Positions 6,917 to 15,979 of a stretch of DNA of 39,330 bases are shown here, one piece after another (the stretch's first letter is position 1; every line of letters begins with the position of its first letter). The position numbers and the translations under genes are program-made. The stretch spans positions 1-39,330 of the forward strand of contig CAIYVZ010000142.1 of NCBI GenBank assembly GCA_903929755.1, in the 5' to 3' direction. The DNA comes from an uncultured Acidobacteriia bacterium. Its GTDB lineage: Bacteria > Acidobacteriota > Terriglobia > Bryobacterales > Bryobacteraceae. The notes under the pieces are model-generated. The model worked only from the letters and a program-made list of their open reading frames with translations, was not told the origin of the DNA and did not search any database.

Positions 6917-8217
6917 AGACGCTGCATCTGACAAATTCGTGGCATGCGGCTTCAGGCGGCATCAGCACGTTCTACCGGGCTGTGCTGGAGGAAGCGAACC
7001 GGACCGGCCATGAGATGCGCCTGGTGGTGCCGGGGGACGCGACGAGGACGGAGGAGGTGGGAGCGTTTGGGCGGATCTATTACATAGAAGCTCCGCGCGC
7101 ACCGTTCAATCCGAGCTACCGGGTGCTTTATCCGCAGCGGTACTTGCTGCCGGGCACGGCGTTACAGCGGATTCTCAACGACGAGCGGCCCGACTTAGTG
7201 GAAGTTTCGGAGAAGTACACGATGCCTTACTTTACAGGCCTGCTGCGAACGGGGCGTTTGCCAGGCGTGCGGTTCCGGCCTACGGTGGTGGGGCTGAGCT
7301 GCGAGAGGATGGATGAGAATCTGGCAGCCTATCTGACTCAGAGTAAGAGGGGCCGCGAGTTTTGCGCCTGGTACATGAAGTGGATTTACTTCCCGATGTT
7401 TGATCACCATGTGACGGTATCGCCGCATGTGGCGGGGGAGTTGGTGGAGGCCTCGAAGGGGCATAAGGTAAGACGGGGAATCTGGACCGCTCCGATGGGA
7501 GTGGACTGCGAGAGGTTTACACCGGGGCTGCGGTCCGAGGCGGGGCGCGAGGAGTTGCGGCTAAAGCTGGGCGCGCCGGCTGGGGCGACGCTGCTGTTGT
7601 ACGCAGGCCGGTTGGCGCGGGAGAAGAATCTACAGTTGCTGGTGGAGACGATGGCGAGGTTACCGGCAGCTGAGTATTGGCTGGCGGTAGCGGGTGAAGG
7701 GCAGTGCCGGGCGCAGTTACAGGAGGAGTTTGGCGAACGCGGAATCAGCAACGTAACCTTCGTGGGCCACGTCGGCGATAAGAGCCTTTTGGCTTCGTAT
7801 TACGCCAATGCGGATATCTTTCTACACCCGAATCCGCGGGAGCCCTTCGGCATCGCTCCGCTGGAGGCGATGGCAAGCGGACTGGCGCTGGTGGCGCCGA
7901 ATTCGGGTGGGGTGACGGAGTACGCGAACGGGCAGAATGCGTGGCTGATGCCCGCGACGGGCGAGGCATTTGCGGCTGCGGTGCAATCGATTCGGGAGCA
8001 GTGCGCGGACACGCGGGAGCGGAGGAAACAAGCGCGGCTGACGGCGGAGAAATTCCGGTGGGCTGCTGCAGCGGCGAGGTATCTGCAGCTCTATCGGGAG
8101 ATCCATGAGATCACGACAGGACGGCGGAGCGTGGAGAACTCAACCGCCATTTGGTCCACGGCTGGAAATGCTTTTGGACGTGAAACGAAATCCAACGAGA
8201 TTGTCGTCTCCCTGTAA
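6913..8217 (+). CDS. GT4 family glycosyltransferase
   Basis: The protein has 434 residues from GTG 6913, which overlaps the previous stop as GTGA. The frame is open to 6835, but the segment before 6913 lies inside the previous gene, whereas the family N-terminus (KTLHLTNSWHAASGGISTFY) begins at the GTG. The donor domain shows LLYAGRLAREKNLQLLVE, then GHVGDKSLLASYYANADIFL, then the EX7E motif in PREPFGIAPLEAMASGLALV with both Glu residues. TNSW-x-x-x-x-GG is the glycine-rich loop expected in GT4 enzymes. About 35 residues after the last helix (GRRSVENSTAIW onwards) form an extra polar tail. It likely adds a second sugar in the same glycoconjugate pathway as the gene at 5134; substrate unknown. 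Confidence 0.85.
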   Translation: MKTLHLTNSWHAASGGISTFYRAVLEEANRTGHEMRLVVPGDATRTEEVGAFGRIYYIEAPRAPFNPSYRVLYPQRYLLPGTALQRILNDERPDLVEVSEKYTMPYFTGLLRTGRLPGVRFRPTVVGLSCERMDENLAAYLTQSKRGREFCAWYMKWIYFPMFDHHVTVSPHVAGELVEASKGHKVRRGIWTAPMGVDCERFTPGLRSEAGREELRLKLGAPAGATLLLYAGRLAREKNLQLLVETMARLPAAEYWLAVAGEGQCRAQLQEEFGERGISNVTFVGHVGDKSLLASYYANADIFLHPNPREPFGIAPLEAMASGLALVAPNSGGVTEYANGQNAWLMPATGEAFAAAVQSIREQCADTRERRKQARLTAEKFRWAAAAARYLQLYREIHEITTGRRSVENSTAIWSTAGNAFGRETKSNEIVVSL

Positions 8218-8239
8218 GACTTAACAGGTACGCTCAGGC

Positions 8240-9379
8240 ATGGACAGTACGAAAAGGTCACGCGTGCACTTCCTCTGGGAGAACAATACGACGTCTGGTT
8301 TTGTGACGGGCGTGTCGCTGCACAGTCATACGTTATTGTCGCGGGAGTCGCTGGACTTCATTCAGCGCGCAACGAAGGGTGTGCCGATACTGTCCGGGGC
8401 CATCCGGCGGCAGGAGAACCGATATCGCCGGTTGACGGGCCGGGAACTGGACATGCGGCGGGGCTGGTGGACGCCGCCCTTATCTCCGCATCAGGCATGG
8501 GATTTGGAAGCCGGGCAGATTGAGAACAAGCTGGGGCTTAAGGCGCTGGTGTCGCTCTCGGACCATGACGATATTGAAGCCGGGATGCAACTGCACGTGC
8601 TGAGCGCGGCGCAGAACGTACCCGTATCGGTAGAGTGGACGGTTCCGTTTGGGCAGACTTTTTTCCACATCGGAGTGCATAATCTTCGGCTGGATGATGC
8701 GGTGGCGGTGATACGCGAAATGAGGGTAACAACGGCGGAACCTACGGAAGCCCGGATTGCCGGGGTGCTGGCGTGGGTAACGGAGGAACCTGGAACGCTG
8801 GTGGTGTTCAACCATCCGGCGTGGGATGAGAACCATGTAGGGGCTGCGGTTCACCGGGAGCATGTGGAGCGGTTTCTGGCGCGGTACGGGCACTTCCTGC
8901 ATGCGGTTGAACTGAATGGCTTGCGGCCATGGAAGGAGAATCGCGTGGCTGCCGGGATCGCGTCGGCTGCGGGGATGCCGTTGATTTCAGGCGGAGACAG
9001 GCACGGACGGGAGCCGAATGCGAACGTGAATCTGACGAATGCGGCGACATTTGGCGAATTCGCGGAGGAGATTCGCGAGGGGTATAGCCAGGTGCTATTC
9101 CTGCCTCATTACCAGGACTCGCTGAAGATGCGGATTCTGGAGAATATGCACGATATTTTGCAGGACGATCCGGACCATGCGATGGGCTGGCGGCGGTGGC
9201 ACGACCGGGTGTTTTATCAGACGGATGAGGGAGACGTGAAGTCGCTGTCGCAGTTGTGGGGCTGCAAGTTCCCGTCGGTGGTGAATCAGTTTTTGGGGCT
9301 GATGAGTCTGGTGAAGTCGCGTCGGGTTCGGTCCGCGCTGCGGATGGCGCTCAGCGAGAGCACGGACTTTGTGCTTTAG
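8240..9379 (+). CDS. PHP-type metal-dependent phosphoesterase-like protein
   Basis: The protein has 379 residues. It carries the PHP metal-site motifs in order: GVSLHSHTLLS (His28, His30), LSDHDDIEAG (about residues 105-114), FNHPAWDE (about 188-195) and ISGGDRHGRE (about 248-257). These match the HxH, SDHD, NHP and GxDxH signatures of PHP phosphoesterases. The C-terminal 100 residues are specific to this subgroup and unrecognised. No signal peptide is seen, so it should be cytoplasmic. It follows the second glycosyltransferase by 22 nt in the same operon, so it may remove a phosphate from a sugar or lipid intermediate. The stop overlaps tail-to-tail with the DUF218 gene on the other strand. 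Substrate is unknown. Confidence 0.75.
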   Translation: MDSTKRSRVHFLWENNTTSGFVTGVSLHSHTLLSRESLDFIQRATKGVPILSGAIRRQENRYRRLTGRELDMRRGWWTPPLSPHQAWDLEAGQIENKLGLKALVSLSDHDDIEAGMQLHVLSAAQNVPVSVEWTVPFGQTFFHIGVHNLRLDDAVAVIREMRVTTAEPTEARIAGVLAWVTEEPGTLVVFNHPAWDENHVGAAVHREHVERFLARYGHFLHAVELNGLRPWKENRVAAGIASAAGMPLISGGDRHGREPNANVNLTNAATFGEFAEEIREGYSQVLFLPHYQDSLKMRILENMHDILQDDPDHAMGWRRWHDRVFYQTDEGDVKSLSQLWGCKFPSVVNQFLGLMSLVKSRRVRSALRMALSESTDFVL

Positions 9380-10581
9380 GGGTCGAGAGCGTCCTGCGGG
9401 TCGATTTGCAGGGAGGTTTTGAGGGGCAGAACTTCGAGATCAAAAGGTGAGGTCCGGCCGAGGAGTTTGTAAGGCACGTACCCGAGTTCATCCTGACAGC
9501 GTTTTTGAAACGCCGCGGCTTCGATGTACTGGCTTTGCCCGGCGTCGGTTGCAACCAGCACGGTCTTCGTAAAGGGCATGCCGTAACGGTAGATGAGCCG
9601 CGCGGCGTTGCGCATGTTGGTGGTGGTGTGGCGGGCGTGGGGATCGATGATGACGGCTGCAGCCGGGATGCCGAGGCGGGTGACGAGATCCTTCTTCATT
9701 TCGAGAGCTTCGGCGTATGGCGTACGGTCCGGGTGGACGTAGCCTCCGGAGACGAGAATGAAAGGCGCTTTACCGTCGCGATAGCGTTTGGCGGCGATTT
9801 CGTTGCGCAGTTTCCCGAAGGATGAGAGAGCGAGGCCGGGGCGGTCTGCACCAGCGCCCGGGACGACGATGACGGAGTAGGGGTAGCGGGACCAGACGGT
9901 GGTTTTGATGGCCTTGACGGCTGCGGCGTTCTCCCCTGATTCCAGGGGTTCAAAACGGGCGGCTTCGTCGCGGTGGTTGGTGTTGAGAAGTTCGAGACCG
10001 AAGCGGAGTGACGGCGCAAAGAAAGTGTGGAGACTGGCGCGGTCGTCCTCGATAACGCTCACGAGGGTTTGCACGAGGCGATGCCAGGTGGCGGCTTTCG
10101 GATCGTAGAGCATTCCGTCGATGGCCGGGTAGCGGGGAGGAAGGCCGAGAGCGTAAACATCGATGAGGCGATTGAGGCCGGCGGCACAGTCGGCCCAGGC
10201 TTTGGTGAGGAGGCCTTCCCCGCCTTCCTCGTTGTAGCGGATGTAGGTTTCACTTTGTTTCAGGGGGCCATCGACGAGGGCCTTCAGCGCTGGAGAGGTT
10301 TGGTAGAGCGAGGCGAGTGCCGTGGAGATTTCGGCGGTCTGTTCCGGGGAGAAGCGGAGAGCTTTGGAGTAGCAGGGAACGTCGAGTTGACAGGTGTTTG
10401 CAGCAGTAAGGAGAGCTTCGAGGCGTGCGGTGTGGATTTTGCTCAGGGCAGGATCGGACTGGATAGCGGAAGAGCGTTCCAGCAGAGTGAGCAGGTAGAA
10501 GTTCTTATCCTGGAGAGGGTGCTGCGCGGTCGCTGTAAGAGCGACCGCGAGCAGGGTGGTGGAGAGACGGAGAGAGATCAT
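9376..10581 (-). CDS. Secreted DUF218 (YdcF/SanA/ElyC-like) domain protein
   Basis: The protein has 401 residues. The first 19 form a signal peptide ending TATAQ. Residues about 20-230 are helical and family-specific. The C-terminal part is a DUF218 domain: YSVIVVPGAGADRPG, FILVSGGYVHPD, EALEMKKDLVTRLGIPAAAV, IDPHARHTTTNMRNAARLI and VLVATDAGQSQYI. This is the Rossmann-like order of YdcF/SanA/ElyC proteins, which act in the envelope (ElyC affects undecaprenyl-phosphate metabolism; YdcF binds SAM). It overlaps the S1/P1-type gene upstream by 4 nt (ATGA), so it is the last gene of the receptor-phosphodiesterase operon. The fusion of an exported helical N-terminus with DUF218 is larger than classical 220-260-residue members. 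Enzymatic role unknown. Confidence 0.78.
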   Translation of the reverse strand: MISLRLSTTLLAVALTATAQHPLQDKNFYLLTLLERSSAIQSDPALSKIHTARLEALLTAANTCQLDVPCYSKALRFSPEQTAEISTALASLYQTSPALKALVDGPLKQSETYIRYNEEGGEGLLTKAWADCAAGLNRLIDVYALGLPPRYPAIDGMLYDPKAATWHRLVQTLVSVIEDDRASLHTFFAPSLRFGLELLNTNHRDEAARFEPLESGENAAAVKAIKTTVWSRYPYSVIVVPGAGADRPGLALSSFGKLRNEIAAKRYRDGKAPFILVSGGYVHPDRTPYAEALEMKKDLVTRLGIPAAAVIIDPHARHTTTNMRNAARLIYRYGMPFTKTVLVATDAGQSQYIEAAAFQKRCQDELGYVPYKLLGRTSPFDLEVLPLKTSLQIDPQDALDP

Positions 10582-11579
10582 CGCTTTAAGGCTGGTGCGG
10601 GGGCCGCGGTGCCGGTTTCGGGATTGTAGCCCTGGGCGGTTCGGAGCGTGGGATTGGGCAACTGCTGCAGGGGCTTGGCGCTTTCTATCCAGGCAGTGTA
10701 TGTGAGGTCGCGCAGGAGGGCGGCTGCTTTGGCGAGCTGACCTTTGGCGAGGCGCGCGGCGGGGAGGCTGGCTTTGTCGGCAAAGGCCCCGTCTTTATCG
10801 AGCTGATAAACAGCTTCGACGTGGGTGGAGGCGTCGTCCAGATGGGCAACGATGGCGGCGAAGGGATCGTCGAGGAGCCGTGCCTTCTCCATGAGCGGCG
10901 TCAGGTCTGCGTCGGTGAGTTGAATGAGATCAACGAAGGAGGACTCAAAGCGGCCATGAATGCGGGGGTCGGTGGTGTACTGCTTCGGGTTGGGACCGAG
11001 CCAGCCATCATGGTGAATGGTGTCGTGGAGGGGTTGGGCTCCATCGGCAGTGTAGTGACCGAGCCAGCCCATGTAGAAGGCGATGTCCTGCGCCTGGTAT
11101 TTGGCCTCCTGTTTGGCGTCGGGAGTATCGGTAGCGATCAGACGTCGATAGAGGCGCATGGCGGACTTCATGCGGTCGTAGTTCTCGATGGCGGCATAGG
11201 GCATGGTGCCGGTCCAGCGAACGTTGGTGAGAGCGGCGCGGTCGGCGTCCTTGTCTTTGAGCCGGAGGTACTCGTCGTAGAGCCGCAGGACGAATTCGTA
11301 GCGGTTGCGGGGGATGACGGTCAGGAAGGCGAACTGCTCTTTGAACCAGCCGTGATTGGGATCTTCGAAGATCTTCGAGTAAGGTTCCGAGCCACCGCGC
11401 CAGGAGTCCGGAACGGGGCCGGTTTTGGCGATCCAGTCTTCGTATTCGGCGAGGAACGCGGGACCACCTTGCGGGAGGCCCTTAACGGCAGCGCGGTTGG
11501 CGCTTTGGTGTCCGCGAGGACCCCAGGCGCCGGTGGCGAGGACAGCGAGTGTGATGAGGAGGAGGGAACGAATTCGCAT
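10578..11579 (-). CDS. Secreted S1/P1 nuclease / phospholipase C-like zinc hydrolase
   Basis: The protein has 333 residues with a signal peptide (MRIRSLLLITLAVLATG). The predicted mature protein begins AWGPRGHQSANRAA, and an N-terminal Trp followed by a His is the hallmark of the trinuclear zinc site in S1/P1 nucleases and bacterial phospholipase C. Further metal ligands appear in FYMGWLGHYTADGAQPLHD and DPRIHGRFESSFVD (the HxxxE-type pair), and in IVAHLDDASTHVEAVY. Known family members hydrolyse phosphodiesters in nucleic acids or phospholipids; which one applies is not decidable here. It begins 8 nt after the Oar-like receptor stop and is coupled to the DUF218 gene, so it is likely periplasmic and feeds or processes what the receptor handles. 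A loss of some histidines relative to fungal P1 cannot be excluded. Confidence 0.75.
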   Translation of the reverse strand: MRIRSLLLITLAVLATGAWGPRGHQSANRAAVKGLPQGGPAFLAEYEDWIAKTGPVPDSWRGGSEPYSKIFEDPNHGWFKEQFAFLTVIPRNRYEFVLRLYDEYLRLKDKDADRAALTNVRWTGTMPYAAIENYDRMKSAMRLYRRLIATDTPDAKQEAKYQAQDIAFYMGWLGHYTADGAQPLHDTIHHDGWLGPNPKQYTTDPRIHGRFESSFVDLIQLTDADLTPLMEKARLLDDPFAAIVAHLDDASTHVEAVYQLDKDGAFADKASLPAARLAKGQLAKAAALLRDLTYTAWIESAKPLQQLPNPTLRTAQGYNPETGTAAPAPALKR

Positions 11580-11587
11580 GGTTTTCC

Positions 11588-14464
11588 TTAGAAGACGAAC
11601 TTAAAGCCGAATTGTACGTTGCGGGCACTGCGGGCACTGGTGACGCGACCGAAGTCGACGGCGGTAGCGGTATTGACGACGGCGCCGGTGCAACCGCCGG
11701 CGGTGCTGCAGTTGGCGTTGGTGTGGTTGAGAGCGTTTTCGGCTTCGAGGAGAGCGACGACGCGGTATTTTTCGCGAATCACGAAAGTGCGCTGCAAGCG
11801 GGCATCGATCTGGGTGAGACCGGGGCCGCGGGCATCGTTGCGGGTTCGGTAGAGGGGGCGGTCGTTGCTGTTGCCATCGTTGTTGAGGTCAACACCGGAG
11901 ACGGCGTTGACGGGGTAGCCGCTGTTGAGGAAGATCATGGACGAGACTTCGAAGCCGTTGATCCATTTCAGACCACTGGCGCGGAAGGTGGGTTCGTAGA
12001 GCCACTGGCCGACAAAGTAGTGGCGAAGGTCGTTATCGGCATTACCCCAGTCGCGGCGGAGGTTGGTGGGATCTGTGATGGCACCACCTTCGCCGAGGTT
12101 GTTGGCGAAGGCGTGGGACCAGGTATAGGAGGCCTGGAAGAGGAGGCCCGCGCTCATGCGTTTCTGGAGGGAGAGGAACATGGCGTTGTAGTTGGTATTC
12201 GCGCCGGACTGGATGAGGTTGATCTGGGCGAAGGCCTGGTTGGGACGGAGGGCCGCGCCGCCGAACACGGGACGACCGTCGGCCAGGAGGCTGACGGGAT
12301 TGCCGAGGTTGATGTTCTGCGAGTAGAGGCCGTGGCGCTGGGCGGCGTAGTTATAGCCGAGGGTCAGGTTGAGGTTGCGGATGAGTTCGCGCTGGACCTG
12401 CATGTTGGCCTGAAGCTGGTAGGTGTTTTTGAAGCCAGGGGCGAAGGCGGTGATATTGGGCTTCACGACAAATGCGGCGTCGGTAAGGGTGGGGACGGCG
12501 GGGAAGACAGGCGCTTTCGGGTCGGTACCAGCGATCTGGTAGCTGAGGAAGCGGTGGCCGTTGACTTGGGCGGCGTTGTAGAAGATGGACAGCGCGGGGA
12601 CGTCATAGAAAGTACCGAAGGCTCCGCGAACAACTGTCTTTGAATCGCGGGTGGCAAGCCAGTTGAACGAGATACGGGGCGCGAAGTTTGTCGGGTCGCC
12701 ATCGATCTTGCGGGAGAGTGAGAAGGGAGCTTCCTGGTCAAGAGCCGGGAAGAGAATGCGCTCATAGCGGAGGCCGGCGTTGATGGTGAAGCGCGGCGTC
12801 AGGCGGAATTCGTTCTGGACGAAGAAGTTGACGAAGTTGAAGCCGATGGCGAGCGCGGGGTCGCCACCATCTTCGGCAAAGGTGGAATAGGTATAGGGTT
12901 TGCCGGTGGCTGTGTCGGTGGCACCACTGACGGTATTGAGGTACTGGTTGAGGGCGCTGACGGCAGCGCGGCCGGTGGAAGCGGAGAGGCCACCGAACGT
13001 GTAAGTGACGTTACGGGCGCGGAAGATATCGAAGGTAGTGCGCTGGTAGTCGATACCGGCCTTCCAGGTGCTGCGGCCGTTGGTAAAGGTGATGTTATCG
13101 ACGATCTGGTGGGAGATTTCGGTGGTCTCGGTTTTGGCGAGAGGGTTGAAGCCGATGTTGGCAACGCCGGTGATGTTGATGGCGGCGGTGTAGGGGTTCG
13201 CCTTGCCTACGGGCGAGTTGGCCTGCGTGCGCTGGATGGCGCCATAGCGGACTTCGTTGAGGAGTGACGGGGTGAAGACGGTAGCGAGCTGGATGCCGCC
13301 TCCGTTCATGTGGTCATCGAAGTTATTGCCGCGGTTGGGGATGGTGAGGCCGCTGGCGTTATTGGGCTGAAAGTTGGTGAAGCGGGCGTAACGGATGTAA
13401 CCGCTGTTTTTGTCGTTGAGGCGAAAGTTACCCTTGCCGACGAAGGTATCGTAGATTTCGCCGAAGGGCGCAGTGCCCTGCTGGTCGGCTGGAAGATTGA
13501 GGGCGGCGGCGTTGGAGGCGAGGACGGTGAGCGCATTCGGCCGGGTGTAGGGGTTGTGTTCGTACTGGGCGAAGAAGAAGAGGCGGTCTTTTTTAATGGG
13601 GCCACCGAAGGTGACAGCTTCGTCGTACCAGGTGCCGGGAGGATTCACAGCAGCCAGCGAGGGCCGGGCGAGCCAGGCGTGAGGCCGATAGAGGTAAAGT
13701 TCGGAGCCGTGGTAGCTGTTGGTGCCGGACTTGAGGATGACGTTGACCTGACCGCCGGCGGCCCGGCCAAATTCGGCAGAGTAGCCACTGGAGAGGACCT
13801 GAACTTCTTCGACCGCTTCCGGGGTGGTGATGACCATGCGGATCTGGCGAGAGCCGCCCCGCTGGGTGTTGTCGAGACCATCAAGATTCCAGCTGGAACG
13901 TTCATTGCCACCGAAGGAGAATTGCGTGGTGCCAAAAGTGGAACTGGCCAGGCCCTGGACACCTGGAGCGAGGAGCTGGAAGTTGTAGACATTCCGGGAA
14001 ACGATGGGGAGGTCCTGAATCTCTTTGGCGGAAACGACGCCTCCGACGGCGGAGGAACCCGTGTCGGCAAGAGAGATGGAGGCGTCGGCGGTCACTTCGA
14101 CGGTATCTGCGCGGGAACCGACCTGCATATTGATATCGACACGGATCTTCTGGCCGGCGGCAAGGGGAACTTCGGGCTGAGTGAAGGTCCTGAAGCCTTC
14201 GGCCTCGGCGGTGAGCTTGTAGGTACCAACCTGAACGAGGGGGAAACGGAAGTAGCCTTCGGCGTTCGCTTTGGTCTCGGTGAGAACGTTGGTGGCCAGA
14301 TTGCGGACCGACACCTTTGCTCCGGAGATGGCACCGGCGGTGGTATCCCGGATGTATCCTTCCACTGCGGCATCAATGGCGTTGGATTGCGCGTGCACGT
14401 TGGCAGCGGTCGCGGTAAGGAGGAGGAGTGCCGTGAAAAGCTTCGATTTGGTGAATGCGGACAT
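11588..14464 (-). CDS. Oar-like TonB-dependent outer-membrane receptor
   Basis: The protein has 958 residues. After a signal peptide ending NVHAQ, residues about 30-115 are a carboxypeptidase-regulatory-like beta-sandwich (VEGYIRDTTAGAISGAKVSV through GYFRFPLVQVGTYKLTAEA). A plug domain follows (LPIVSRNVYNFQLLAPGVQG, then SWNLDGLDNTQRGG and SAEFGRAAGGQVNVILKSGT). A long beta-barrel then ends in the outer-membrane signature NVQFGFKFVF with terminal Phe. This is the architecture of acidobacterial Oar/TonB receptors, which import or bind large substrates using TonB energy. It heads a minus-strand operon with the S1/P1-type hydrolase (8 nt later) and the DUF218 gene. It is divergent from the membrane regulator at 14691. 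Substrate unknown; a phosphorylated polymer or nucleic acid is suggested only by its neighbours. Confidence 0.85.
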   Translation of the reverse strand: MSAFTKSKLFTALLLLTATAANVHAQSNAIDAAVEGYIRDTTAGAISGAKVSVRNLATNVLTETKANAEGYFRFPLVQVGTYKLTAEAEGFRTFTQPEVPLAAGQKIRVDINMQVGSRADTVEVTADASISLADTGSSAVGGVVSAKEIQDLPIVSRNVYNFQLLAPGVQGLASSTFGTTQFSFGGNERSSWNLDGLDNTQRGGSRQIRMVITTPEAVEEVQVLSSGYSAEFGRAAGGQVNVILKSGTNSYHGSELYLYRPHAWLARPSLAAVNPPGTWYDEAVTFGGPIKKDRLFFFAQYEHNPYTRPNALTVLASNAAALNLPADQQGTAPFGEIYDTFVGKGNFRLNDKNSGYIRYARFTNFQPNNASGLTIPNRGNNFDDHMNGGGIQLATVFTPSLLNEVRYGAIQRTQANSPVGKANPYTAAINITGVANIGFNPLAKTETTEISHQIVDNITFTNGRSTWKAGIDYQRTTFDIFRARNVTYTFGGLSASTGRAAVSALNQYLNTVSGATDTATGKPYTYSTFAEDGGDPALAIGFNFVNFFVQNEFRLTPRFTINAGLRYERILFPALDQEAPFSLSRKIDGDPTNFAPRISFNWLATRDSKTVVRGAFGTFYDVPALSIFYNAAQVNGHRFLSYQIAGTDPKAPVFPAVPTLTDAAFVVKPNITAFAPGFKNTYQLQANMQVQRELIRNLNLTLGYNYAAQRHGLYSQNINLGNPVSLLADGRPVFGGAALRPNQAFAQINLIQSGANTNYNAMFLSLQKRMSAGLLFQASYTWSHAFANNLGEGGAITDPTNLRRDWGNADNDLRHYFVGQWLYEPTFRASGLKWINGFEVSSMIFLNSGYPVNAVSGVDLNNDGNSNDRPLYRTRNDARGPGLTQIDARLQRTFVIREKYRVVALLEAENALNHTNANCSTAGGCTGAVVNTATAVDFGRVTSARSARNVQFGFKFVF

Positions 14465-14647
14465 ATGGCGGATTTTTCCCTCTGTGAAGGTTTGAGCGTA
14501 GAGTTTTTTGGCGCGGCTGGGGAGTAAGTTTGGGGAGTAAGGCGGGCGATCGGGGCGCTTAATCTCTGACAGGTCAACAAGATGAGAGACGGGGAGATTT
14601 CCGCTTGCAGAAGGGGGTAAAATGGGAGTAAGATCAGTCTTAACTTG

Positions 14648-14673
14648 CTGTAAATAAAAGACTTACATTACAG
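14648..14673. promoter_or_regulatory. Inverted repeat in the receptor/regulator divergent region
   Basis: Perfect arms CTGTAA (14648-14653) and TTACAG (14668-14673) are separated by 14 nt, with another TTACA inside. The site lies 18 nt before the regulator start at 14691 and about 185 nt before the receptor start on the other strand. It is a candidate operator for the regulator itself. The arms are seen directly; the function is inferred. Confidence 0.3.
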
Positions 14674-14690
14674 TCCCATGACAACTTGAA

Positions 14691-15917
14691 ATGAGTATGA
14701 CAGCGGAGTTTCGAACGCATGTGGTGAAGTCGCCGCAGCAGGGTGGGTGCTCGGAGGCGGAGGTTTTGGCGTGCCTCCAGAGAATTGTTGCGAGCGAGGG
14801 ATTTGCCGGATCGGCGCAGCTGGTTCGCTTTCTGCAGTATGTGGTGGGCAGTTGCCTGCGAAACGAAGCCGGGCTCCTGAAGGAGAGTTCCATCGGGGTG
14901 GCGGTGTTCAACCGTGGCGGCGGGTATGACCCGAAGACGGACCCGATTGTGCGGGTGGAAGCCCGGCGGTTGCGGGTCCGGCTGACTGCGTATTACGAGA
15001 CGGTGGGTTTGGGGGAGAGCCTGCGGATTTCGCTGCCGAAAGGAGGATATTCTCCGGCGTTCGAGAGGGTGGTGGAAGTGCCGCCGGCGCAGGCGGTGAG
15101 GTCCTGGCGTGGCCGGCGATTCGGGGCGGTAGTTGCGGGGCTGGTGGCAATAGCAGCGGTTGGCGGAGCGTACTACCGGGCAACTGCGACGGAGAGGCTG
15201 GTGGCCCTGTTCTGGCAGGCCTTATTGGCTGGCGAGAAACCAGTGGTGATGGTGGCGGCGGACAGCGGGCTGGTGATGTACCAGGATGTGACGCACCGGG
15301 CGGTATCCCTGTCTGAATATGTTTCGGGCGAGTACCGGGCGGGGGCTGCGATGGCATCCCGAAGATACACGTCGATTGCGGATCTGGAATTTGCAGCCAG
15401 GCTCTCGGGGCGGCCGGAGGCAGCGAAACTCGGCGTGCAGCCGCGATACGCACGAGACGTGCGGATGGAGGATTTGCAGGGCGGCAGCGTCATTTTGCTG
15501 GGGGCCCGGCACAGTAATCCATGGGTGGAGCTGTTCGAGAAAGACGCGACTCTGCGGCTGGCACATGACGAGGTGTCGAGGATATTCCGGGTAGTGAACA
15601 CGACGCCGAAGCGAGGTGAGGCGGCGGAGATCACGGTTTCACCGGAGGAGTTGAAGCAAGGAATCTACGGGATCATTACGTACCACCGGAATCGGGAAGG
15701 TCCCGGCAAGGTGTTGGTAGTGGCGGGGACCTCAGTGGCTGGCACGGAAGCGGCCGCGAATTTACTGCTGGACCCGGCGAAGCTGCGACCGTGGCTGGAG
15801 AAGGCGTCGAAAGACGGCACAATCCGGGGTTTTGACATGCTGGTGCGGGACCGGAATCTGGCGGGCAGCGCTCCCCACGCGGAGGTGGTTGTTTTCCACG
15901 TGGAAGGATCGCGCTGA
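14691..15917 (+). CDS. One-TM regulator with acidobacterial DNA-binding-like N-terminal domain
   Basis: The protein has 408 residues. Residues about 20-122 form a domain common at the N-terminus of acidobacterial and some rhizobial proteins: LVRFLQYVVGSCL, LKESSIGVAVFNRGGGYDPK, DPIVRVEARRLRVRLTAYYE, then SLRISLPKGGYSPAFE. This resembles a winged-helix output domain but is poorly characterised. A single hydrophobic span follows at about 143-162 (FGAVVAGLVAIAAVGGAYY), then about 245 residues outside the cytoplasm with no recognised fold. The layout is ToxR/CadC-like: cytoplasmic DNA-binding domain, one TM segment, external sensor. Divergence from the Oar-like receptor operon suggests it controls that operon. 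An SD-poor ATG at 14691 was kept; ATG 14697 is an alternative start. Confidence 0.65.
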   Translation: MSMTAEFRTHVVKSPQQGGCSEAEVLACLQRIVASEGFAGSAQLVRFLQYVVGSCLRNEAGLLKESSIGVAVFNRGGGYDPKTDPIVRVEARRLRVRLTAYYETVGLGESLRISLPKGGYSPAFERVVEVPPAQAVRSWRGRRFGAVVAGLVAIAAVGGAYYRATATERLVALFWQALLAGEKPVVMVAADSGLVMYQDVTHRAVSLSEYVSGEYRAGAAMASRRYTSIADLEFAARLSGRPEAAKLGVQPRYARDVRMEDLQGGSVILLGARHSNPWVELFEKDATLRLAHDEVSRIFRVVNTTPKRGEAAEITVSPEELKQGIYGIITYHRNREGPGKVLVVAGTSVAGTEAAANLLLDPAKLRPWLEKASKDGTIRGFDMLVRDRNLAGSAPHAEVVVFHVEGSR

Positions 15918-15979
15918 AGGCAACAGTTTCTGAATCCGGTTGTCATCTGGTTGAAGCGGAAACAACCTAACGTGAATAT

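Noticed and set aside
13310-14527. 405-codon plus-strand open frame, and a similar one at 11612-12643
   Set aside because: Both are Gly/Val-rich shadows of the receptor gene on the other strand, caused by codon bias.
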